Source: Owenia fusiformis
Lineage: Eukaryota > Annelida > Polychaeta > Sabellida > Oweniidae
NCBI GenBank assembly: GCA_903813345.2
Contig: CAIIXF020000005.1
Span: 28,649,375 to 28,713,374, forward strand
Length of the DNA stretch: 64,000 bases
Reading direction: 5' to 3'
Below, one piece after another: positions 35,033 to 45,400 of this stretch. The number at the start of each line of letters is the position of its first letter. Position 1 is the first letter of the stretch. The position numbers were made by a program, and so were the translations under genes. The notes under the pieces are model-generated. The model was not told where the DNA came from, did no database searches, and saw only the letters and a list, made by a program, of their open reading frames with translations.

Positions 35033-37105
35033 ATGAACCTCACAGCAACAAAGTACAAGATGATAAGAATACCATTGAAGAAAAGGACGATACTGATCCT
35101 TGTGGGGCTGTTAGGATGTGTGCTGGTGTTGAAAAACGTTATGTTATCTACACACACAAAAGAACATGCTGATTTAAAGATACGTCTTAAAGCAGTTGAT
35201 ACCATGGCAATTCACTCACGTGAGTTATTAAACCGTGCAATCCAGAAACCCCCCAGTGAAAAATCTGTGGATAGACTTCTCAAAGATGAAGATGCAGTTC
35301 AAAAACAGAAAAGTAATCTTAGTGATGTTTTATCTGCGAATAGTGTCATGACTAAGGATGATACGATAGAAAAACACCATCGTTCATCGAAACAATGGAC
35401 AGCTGTTAATGATAGTTCATCCGGCAAACGCACTGATTTAAATGTGTCTAGGCGTTCAAAACTGAAGCACAAAAATGAGTACGACTCAAACGTGATCCGG
35501 TATAAAGACAATCCATTTAATGGTGTTCAACCTACAGGGCAACTACGAGTACCGGATGGCTCACTAACGCCATCTCTCGTATATTTTATTTGGTGCGGTA
35601 AGAAATGGTTCGAATTTCAACATTATTTGAGTGTCCGCAGTGCTATTAGATTTCTTAATGCTGATAGAGTTATTTTGTACTATTCAAACATTCCCAAAGT
35701 TGATGGTCATCGATATAATAGATGGTATGAAGAGTTGATGGAAGATTACCCTTGGTTTACAAGAACGCGACTTAAGGACAATGAACTAGGGATTTGTAAG
35801 GATGACACCTCAAAACGTGCTTTTGCAATGCAGAAACTTTCAAAAACTGGTGGAATATATATGACTGAAACCACTATCCTTACTACACCAGTCAACACAC
35901 TGAGGAAATACCCTTTGGTGGAGGCTATCCAAGATGGGAAAGGTTTCATGATGGTAAATAAAAATGCTAAAATAAATGGGACTAAGAAAGTACGGTGTAG
36001 TGATTTGATTGTGAAACGCCGTAAAGAAGCATTCGTGAAATTAGAAGATGGTCACACCGTTGAAGGCTATCGTTTGATTATAGATAATGCTGCCAATGAT
36101 AATGTGTGTATCACAATGCCTAGGACTCCTACGTTTGTATACCCAAAAGATATATGGGCATTGGACAATGCATTCGGGAGAGCAGCTAGAGACATATTCT
36201 ACGGTTCTCCAGAAGTGCCCAAAGTGAGGCATTCTACGAAAGAACTCGCGCCTAACATTGCTCATATGGTTCTTCTAGGCGGTCGTAAGATGGAATATAT
36301 TTGCTACATTGGGATGCTTAGTATACTTCATATTGTCAAAGTAGAAAAGTTATACATACACGGTGATAAAGTGCCTATCGGTGATCTTTGGGAGAAGATC
36401 AGCAAAGACAAAAGAGTTGAGTACGTTTTTCATGATCTCCCCAAAAGTGTGTATTCCACAGAAGACAATTTCCTCCCCCAACATGTTAGTGACATGATGC
36501 GTGTTGATATAATGATCAAATATGGAGGCCTTTATGTCGATACTGACGCCATATTTGTCAAGCCCCTCGATGACTATATTAGGGGGTACGACGTAGTAGC
36601 TACCTATGATTGGGCGACGGGGTGGGTACCCCCATGGCCCGATATAATTAACTTTGGGGTAACGCTCGGCAAACGTGGTGCCCCTTTTTGGCATTTATTT
36701 CAGCATTCAATGAAAGATTGGTGGGAGAAAAACTGGAGCTATAATGGGTTACAGAAACCATATAAAGTCTACGAAAGGCATCCACATTTGGTCAAAATAA
36801 ACCCCCATTGGCAAGTGATTTGCTTTGGTTACGAGCATGGATGTCATCCCACATGGACCGACTGGCCAACATACTTTAATAGAAACACCACGCATAGAGA
36901 CACTGGTATAGATTGGCGTAAAGACGCATATGCGTTCCACTGGACTGATCCAACACCACCGCCATTTTGGGGAGAAAATCATTTGATAAATCACAAGATG
37001 GATGACTTTTATAAAGATTTTTCTGCTGAGGTCGGACGCTTTGTTTTAGAAAAAGCTGGTCTACTTGATGAGATTGTAAAAAGGGTTGGAGATAAGGTTC
37101 CATAA
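35033..37105 (+). CDS. Type II Golgi glycosyltransferase with two tandem GT-like halves
   Basis: A 690-residue intronless coding region. A short cytoplasmic tail with IRIPLKKR is followed by a membrane anchor at about 18-37, then a charged stem to about 175, as in Golgi type II enzymes. Residues 181-395 and 405-650 are two GT-A-like halves of the sugar-binding DXD family (as in alpha-1,4-GalT/GlcNAcT). The second half has MMRVDIMIKYGGLYVDTDAI with D503-T-D505 as the predicted metal and nucleotide-sugar site. At the equivalent place in the first half (SKTGGIYMTETT, 270-281) the DXD is replaced by T-E-T, so that half is probably non-catalytic. Substrate unknown. The ATG follows an acceptor-like CTTTACAG, so a 5' UTR intron is likely. 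AATAAA lies at 37162. Confidence 0.85.
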   Translation: MNLTATKYKMIRIPLKKRTILILVGLLGCVLVLKNVMLSTHTKEHADLKIRLKAVDTMAIHSRELLNRAIQKPPSEKSVDRLLKDEDAVQKQKSNLSDVLSANSVMTKDDTIEKHHRSSKQWTAVNDSSSGKRTDLNVSRRSKLKHKNEYDSNVIRYKDNPFNGVQPTGQLRVPDGSLTPSLVYFIWCGKKWFEFQHYLSVRSAIRFLNADRVILYYSNIPKVDGHRYNRWYEELMEDYPWFTRTRLKDNELGICKDDTSKRAFAMQKLSKTGGIYMTETTILTTPVNTLRKYPLVEAIQDGKGFMMVNKNAKINGTKKVRCSDLIVKRRKEAFVKLEDGHTVEGYRLIIDNAANDNVCITMPRTPTFVYPKDIWALDNAFGRAARDIFYGSPEVPKVRHSTKELAPNIAHMVLLGGRKMEYICYIGMLSILHIVKVEKLYIHGDKVPIGDLWEKISKDKRVEYVFHDLPKSVYSTEDNFLPQHVSDMMRVDIMIKYGGLYVDTDAIFVKPLDDYIRGYDVVATYDWATGWVPPWPDIINFGVTLGKRGAPFWHLFQHSMKDWWEKNWSYNGLQKPYKVYERHPHLVKINPHWQVICFGYEHGCHPTWTDWPTYFNRNTTHRDTGIDWRKDAYAFHWTDPTPPPFWGENHLINHKMDDFYKDFSAEVGRFVLEKAGLLDEIVKRVGDKVP

Positions 37106-38624
37106 CACTGATTCATTTCGTTTGTACAGAAGGAGCACATTTATTTATCAAACATTTATTAAATAAAAAATTTTGTTTTATGTGTCGAAAAGATAAAGTA
37201 TGTCAAGCCATCAATAACAATTGAGGCCATGCAATGTTGCGCAGTATATGTACGCTCTTTTAACATTTTAACTGCAACACACAATTCGTTCATGGTCTGA
37301 CTTATTAATGATACTGATACATGATATACATGATGTGTTGATTCAATTATTGTACAGGTCTGGATGTTTATACACATTTATTGGAAACTATAGATACATC
37401 AAATCTCAAGGAGCAATAAAAACTAAACTTACTTTCCATATACAATTTATTTATTGTTGTTTATATAAAGACATTATAAATTATTACAAGACATGCACAC
37501 ATTAAAGGAACGCAAAATGAATTAAAATGCAATTAAAAAGAAAATGCGGTGGTTTATCGGTTTTAAAACTTCATGCACATTACAATAGTTAAAAATATGG
37601 CATCCCAAGTTCCAACTACTAGTATATGTCATGTATGTGAAATTTCTTAATCATCAAATATTTCTTAATGCATTTCAAAAAAGATTATCTTTTTAACACC
37701 AATGCAAAGATTGAACAAAGGACACATTATTTCAATAATAAAATGCCATATTTAATGGGCCACTTCAATGTTTTAGCATATCAAAAATATTTTGAAACAT
37801 TAGTGATGTCACTAAGGTACCAAAAACTTTTTTAAAAAAATTGAAATTTTTTTTTCGATGTCAATCTTTCCTAAATATGTTAGACTTTCATAAAAAACCA
37901 ATGTTGATTGTCTAACCAGGTTAAACTGAATATAGGGTAAAAATGAGGGAGACACAGACGTCGGAAGAGTGGAGATAAAATCTAATCAACACTAAGCTGA
38001 GACAGAATGAGAATCATATGTCTGGACTCGCAAGATTTTCATAAACATATTCATTGAGGTACATTCTAAAATTGTCTCAGTTTATCAGGTTTAGATTTGG
38101 TCATTTTGACTATATATAATTGTTAAAGTTTTAAGCGCAGTTTTGGTCTATATGCCTATAATAGAAAACGTTGATGAGATGATTTGGTCTACGCTACCCT
38201 TTGCATTCGTTTGACTTCACTTCTTAAAAGAGAGCTTCGTCTTCGTAGTTTAACTACTCTGCACACAGGGTAGGTCTACGCCATAACAAAACCTTTAAAA
38301 AGAGGCATACTATTGGTCTAGACCTGAAAGTAAGGCGTATTAGAGGTCTACTTTTAGTTTACGCCTCAAAAACCTATCAAAACGTAATTTGAATAAATGA
38401 ACGTTTTATCCTCTTTATGGAACATTATACATTTATCAATGTTAGAAAGGGATCTCAATTTTAAAAATTAAAACGGGTTGCAAACACTATGATTGATATT
38501 CGAGTGAAGCGCACATCAATATCCAAACAAATATTACAAAGGTTTATTTTAAGTTCTTAGTTTTCTCCATAAAATGTACATGCATAAATACCCGTGAAAA
38601 TCAACGTGGCTCGCCGATAATCAC

Positions 38625-38922
38625 CAAGGAGGATTGGCTCCCAGGATCGATATTTTCCAAGAATGAAAACGTCGAAATGTCGTTATTTTCTGAAATTAAA
38701 ACCGACTATAAATTCAAAATAAACAGTTCAAAAGATTCGAACCAATATCTCGATCATTTCTTGTGAGTTTTGGAATTTTTCGTTTGGAAATAAGACCAAA
38801 ATTCACGATTTAAATGTTGAAGTGAACAAAATGGCGGCTGTTGGAATTCGAATTTTGTATTACGACATACCCATATATGGGACAGAATATCGGTGGTGCA
38901 CTCTGGGAGCCAATCCTCCTTG
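38625..38922. mobile_element. 298-bp MITE with 20-bp TIR and 9-bp direct repeats
   Basis: CAAGGAGGATTGGCTCCCAG at 38625 and its exact reverse complement ending at 38922. Identical GATAATCAC flanks both sides (38616-38624 and 38923-38931). A 9-bp target duplication is typical of Mutator-like elements; shifting the boundary by one base gives 7 bp instead. No coding content. Confidence 0.82.
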
Positions 38923-39441
38923 GATAATCACATAATATTACTTACATAGGCCTACTTCCCTCGTGTTTAATGATAGCTTATTAACACAATGCGTGGTATT
39001 TGAATGTGCATTATTTACTGATAACTTTATAATTAATAAAATTTTATTTTACTTATTATTTAGAAAGCGATAAAACGTAATGCCGACTTGTTCTCTATTC
39101 GAACATTCAACAGCAACGCAGCATTTAGGCATACTCTTTTAACTTTTTCTCATCACTTCGTCGCCATTTTGAGCACTAGTTTCTTATGACGTTTTCTAGA
39201 CGGCCAGCAATATTTTCTGGCCGGACAAAGGCATGACGTCACACTGATGCATAGGGTCAATACTCCATAGTTATTGCTCAATTGTAATTGTCTTAGATTT
39301 GGTGATAATCTCAGCTAATAAATAGATATCCATTATACATAGATTCAAATGAAACATTACGAAGAGATAATGGTATATACATTTACAAAAGTAACAGTTT
39401 TGAGAGTTGCCAGTATTTTGTATACATGGTATATGCCACGA

Positions 39442-42400
39442 TTAGGCAGCAAGGGCAGTCTTGAAAGACAGGTTGTACTGTCCCTCCCTCAGCACGGTCA
39501 CTGGAAGGTATGGCTTGGGGGACTTTATCAGGTAGTTCTGAAAGAAAAAAATGTCATAGATTGCTCAAAATTACAAGTCTGTGAGTATAGATTCGTGGAA
39601 TTTAAGAATATCTGAACATAAAGGCCTCAAATATATTTGTAACTCTACGATTTAAAGTGTTTTTTGTTGTTCTATTTCTTTGGTGAGGTATGGACTTCCT
39701 AAACCAAGGCCATATACAAATTAATATTAATGTAAGCCGGGCAACGAAACATAAACGAAATATGTTTACCCAATCTTGGTTTCAAAGTTTTGCACTATGC
39801 ACACTTGTCACCATATATAATATATAACAACAACTTACATGTGCATACATCATGGCACTCTTTGTCTCTTGGTCAGAGGCGCCAAGACCAACCCAGACAA
39901 ATAGATCCTGAGTAGTATCAAACATGAAAACATCCTGAAAATAATTGATCACAATTTTGGTGATTTTTTCTTAGGAATACCATAGTACACTGTGGCTAGT
40001 CGATCTATGTGGATGCAGTCATTTATATGCAATGTATCGTGGGTGCTCGCCTCTGTACTTTTCAATGGAAGAATTTTGCACTTTTGTTTAAATAATGTAT
40101 ATTTACTCATCCGTGTATATCATACTTCATTGATTTACAAAACCAAAGCTATGCTATAAACACACATTCTCTGACATTTTTACGGAGAATAGATAACTCA
40201 AACGAGTTCACTCGACCAGTTTTATCATCTCGCTCATAGCTGTGAGAAGGTATGTATAATTTGCCATAGGTTTACCTTATAATGGGGAATAAAAAATTCA
40301 AGTAATATAATTATTTCACGTACACAAATATGTCTGTGTGAAGTAAAATACAAATACAATGCGTTTTTTAATATTTTTGGGGTTATGGTATGAAATATCC
40401 ACTTTAAAAAAGCGATTTAATTATGATGTATCATGTGGATTAGTAGACGTTCTTAATGGATTCAATGAACAGGCTGGCTAAGTTTTAATTGAATCATTTT
40501 TGAATGTGTGTATTTTTAATATTTTAATCCACAGTGTCCAAAAAGAATAATAGTGTTGTATTGGTAATTGGAAAGATTCCACTTACCACGATTTAAAAAA
40601 AATTGGAAATAGATAATATTATTCTTGAATTTGGGTCATTTGTTTCAAGGAATCTGTAGGCTCGTTCAGCTGAGCTGACAAAATCATCAAGATTTACGGA
40701 TGGTCCATCTGTTGGCTGCTCATTGTCACTTTTAAGAAATGTTAATGGCTCTGAAACTTGTAGCCTTGCCCAAGTCCGTATTTATTTACTTATCTGATCT
40801 TGAATTATTGTATTATTGTGCAATCCAATGCATCATCGCTGATATTATGCTAAGTAATTCAGCGGTTCCGAGATTCCCATAATACCTACGCTACCTAAGG
40901 GTATCGCGAAACCTATTGATTGACAAGATTGCATGGACACGACGTGTGACTTCAGGCTGATTGACCAATCAAAAAGTTATCTGATCTGATCGAGTATTTC
41001 TTGAAAGTTACAATATATTATGTTATTAAATGTACATTGGAATGTAAGCAGTCATTAATACTCGTATAAATGAAATCTGCAATTCAATGTTGATTCAAAA
41101 TCAAAACTGAATTCGCGATGGAAATGCACGAAGACCTAGTCCGGCGATGTAGGGCCGTCGTTGATTGGTCAAATTTCACCGACTAAAACATTGGGTCGGA
41201 AAAGCACGTGGCTTTTTCTTGGGTACAAGGCGGTCATAATAGAAATCAAGATAAGTAAAAGAGACCGACTTGGGCAATGCTATGAAGTTTGATTTGTGGG
41301 TATTCCAGTGGGGTGATGGGTCTTTGGCTCTAAATTCACTTCTTTTGCGTACCTAATTTCAACATTTTCATTGTCATCATTACATGTTATGGACCCGTTT
41401 TTCAAATTAACAGTATTAGGGATAAAACCATAGTTTTTCATCTGTAATGGCATTTTCCAGTTGATGGGTTTATATATAGTATTTTCAATGTAATGGTGTG
41501 GCTAATTACTTTACTGAATGAGGAATGTTTATCCAAACAATGAATACAAAGAAAATCTGGCCAGTTGTCCATCAGTAAATAAATCATCGTGATAAAAGTA
41601 TAATTTATTATAGCATCCATTTTTTACCGTTCTGAATCCAAATGATACATAGTAGCATCGATTTTAAACATATATGTTGACGTTTTCGAAATGTTGTTCA
41701 AATATCTTCCCTATAACAGGAATATGGTAGCTGAAACTTTCACACATTGTGATACTATGCATATTCAATATGTATGCAAGATTTCAAGTCACAATGTTAG
41801 GTAGAAACTCTGAGATCACTTACCTCGATTTGCTGTCATATTTTTGCAATGATCCCATTCCCTATAATGTACGCGAGCACCCACGATACATTGCATATAA
41901 ATGACTGCATCTACATAGATCGACTAGCCACAGTGTAGTATGAAGAATCATCCTAGGAATTACCCCAAAATGCCATGATAAAGCAGGCCTGATATTAAAG
42001 ACAATTAAAGTCATTCACCTGCACACATCAAAACATACACACGTTTCAAGTATAATGAACGATGGTCAAATTAAGAAAAGAATAATGAAGGTTCAGTTGA
42101 CCAGTGCCACAGAACCAAAGAATGACCATTCATCGGATATTTGCCACACGCCACATACCTTGGTATCGAAGTCAGCAGATGTAACATCTCCAGTCTTCTT
42201 AACATTAAACTGGACGTTTCCTGATTGATCGGACAATCTAAAGCAGATTGTTAAACAAAATCATAACGAGTTAACTTTCCTCAAACAAACTTAGTAATAT
42301 TTTTAATGATAATGTCAGACAGAACTTTGAATTTTCTTTGTGAAAAACTTGGTGAATCAGAAGATATAAATATTTCCCCTAAACAGATAGCAATTTTAAC

Positions 42401-45400
42401 TAAAATCTGAATTGGAGCAAATTAGCCAAAATCTCTCATTGGTAAGGGGTACACAAGTGACTGCTACACTAATCAAGTAGTCAAGTTAGTTCACTTACTG
42501 CATAAGTTTCTTTTCGTTATCTGCGGCGTCTGTCTTGTCATCATCATCGTCGTCATCATCTTCCTCTGGTAGGCTTATGCTTTTGTAGAACAAATGCTGA
42601 TGTAAAAATAGAAATACACTGATAAAAAAATTCAAGCACCGCAATCAATGAATTGTTGGAAATTTATTGCACGTGATTCTAGTTTCTAGTTAAGACGAAT
42701 TTTAAGGCTAGCACAATATCTCATCGGCAAAATGTCACCACTTGCCATTTGTTACAGACGCCGCGCCATGTTACAGACTCAGAACATCGAACATCAACCA
42801 CCGTTCACAAAAACTTTGGAGACTCTAACAATATGTTACACCTCAGGTGGTGACATAAAAACCTGGACAACCTTGGTCCCTTCTTTTTCACAAACATAGA
42901 AAGCACATACCTCTGGATGGAGTCTTGCTTCATCCACAGTCTGGATGACAGGCCTACCACCTCTTTCCTCTTTTAGTTTCTGTAGAAATTGTACTGCCTG
43001 GAACGTAGTAATAATTGTGTGTGATTATACATTGCGGTGGGTGTTACATATTGACATACTTTGCATTGTGTTGGTTGTGTTGTGTGGTGTTATTTTAGGT
43101 ATTTTGTGTTATGTTGTATTGGTTGTGGTTACAGTTGAGTTGCAATGTGAGGTACGATGAGTTGCATTTTTATCTCTGCTCTAACCCTTGTTTCCTCAAT
43201 CAAGGCCATCGTCCGAAATATTCCTGACCAAGGAGCCACAAGCACCTAACAATGGCTTCACACGAATATGTTCTTGCTTTTTGAACAGAGGGCAACTTAG
43301 AAAAAACAATACCATATTACGGAATCTGAGGTAATCACCTTGAATCTCTCATCTTTGTTCGAGCCTTCCCCATTCCACTGGATGATTTTCAAACCAAGAT
43401 CAAGAATAAACACATCGTCGCTCATCAGACTTTTGCGCACACGAGCTACCTAAATTAGTATTGAAAAGTATAACTTAATAAAATTGTATACATAATTATT
43501 TATGTACACTATATTTTAAAAATCTCTTAAAAGTATATTATTCCAAAGGATGTAGCTTTGTTTGATTAAATGGACATAAAAATATCATAGTAATTTATAT
43601 TAATCAGACGATGTATACCTCTTTAACTGTGATTCTCTTCTTTACACCACGGAAGTGGAAGAGTCTTGGTTCATACTCCTCTGCCTTTACGCGACGGAAT
43701 CCACTAGCAGCGCCACCTTTCAGATACCTAAAATTCACACATACGGTTATCTTTTGTTAAGACCAGAAGACGTAGTTTTGTGATTTCATCAATGGTGAAC
43801 ACACCAGCGCTTACTGTAAACCGTATCCTGGATGCAGAATATACTTATAAACTACCCCTCTTTTAGAAACGAAGTCGAAAAGGTATAGAAGCCCATCATT
43901 GGTCCAAGGGTATTTCACTTCCATTGAATTGAAAAATAAATTAAGTCTTTTCAATGAAGGCTGACAAAAGCCGGTAACCCGGACCACTCGGACCAGCAAG
44001 TGCAATCCCATTTGATCTTGAATAAGAGAGCAGTACGTCAATATATAGGTTGCATTTACACATGTCCGGACTATAAAAGACACTATGAATTCCAACCTGA
44101 TTTCATCAAAATAGCTGAGGAATAATTCCGACTCATGTCCCATCACCTCTCTGTGTTGAACTGGCTTGTCATCTAAGAACGTATCCAACTCCACGGTCTT
44201 GTAAGCAGCAGTGCCATACTCATCCTACCAGAGAATTATAAATATGTATGCACAAGTGCCAATGGGAAATGAGTCAAATGACCAAAAGTTGTTACAACAA
44301 ACCCCAACTATCCCAAACCATGATCTAACGTGAAAAAACAATGTTTATCGCACATTTATTTCTCCCCATAGATGTCAGAGAATATGCAATTAATATTAAG
44401 ACATCTCGATTCACAAGGTTCCAGTTGCTCCACGTACTTCATTGTGTTACATTATAATCTAATTATAACTACCTTGGAAGTCAAAGATGCATTTTAGACC
44501 TACTCTGTATGTTTAAATCTGGTGCAGATATCAGTTACCTGTGTGCTGTATTTTCCTATCCAGAAATGAACGTCATACTCGATTTCATCAGAGTCCTCCT
44601 TCTTGTATTGCTAAAAATAAGGCCAGTTATTTCTTTCTTATATTTCAAAACTTTTAGTGGACACTCCATTAAATAGATATGCAAAAGGGGCATAGGGTAA
44701 AAATAATTTTGAACGTTGAAGAATAACAGAATAATGCACATAAAATACTATATTTGCCATATTACTAGAAGCGATATAGTTGACCTTTATTAACATTTTA
44801 CCTCGTTACGTCGTACTACCAATGATCTATAATTGAAGATCTATAACATCGGTTTTTCTACTTTTTTACTTTTTTCTACATCTAGAAGGAGAATCTCCTC
44901 ATTCATATTGGTGCTAAGGTAGTATCAGTAGGGGTGTTAAGTTCACTCAAGCAACCGTTAGCAATACGTAACTGCTAGTTAACATCAATGAAGACGCATC
45001 ATGCACGAGAACTTACATTAAAGGAACATTCCTGGCCAAACGTTTTCTATCCTGCTGTGATAGCTATAATCATATATATATACTTTCCATATTTGGCAAA
45101 ACATGGGGAAATGTTTTAATATAGTCAATATTGATAATTTAAAAATGTAGTGCTCATTTCCAGTAAGCTGCCATCTTTTAAGATTTTACTCAGGAAGTGA
45201 TGTCATCGACTCTCAACTTTCATGCCCTTGCATATAACAGTATAGGAAAATAGCACAATATCACTTCTAGACGAGTGATCCTTACTTTATACACAAAAAC
45301 ATGTTCAGAGCTTGTCAGCTTAGAATAAAAGAAGAGACTTTTAGAAGATTTAAATCATAGACGAAATTGAAAAAGATTATTGAGCTGGTTTTGTAATTCT

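Noticed and set aside
39349-39615. Plus-strand frame of 88 codons, repeated at 52349-52606
   Set aside because: Apparent conservation comes from the last gelsolin exon on the opposite strand and the segmental duplication. The minus-strand reading ends in a stop that fits the gelsolin C-terminus.
43811-44194. Long minus-strand frame running on from the gelsolin exon at 44097-44224
   Set aside because: Read-through past a good donor at 44097. The copy B intron does not keep the extension, and splicing to 43727 restores the gelsolin sequence.
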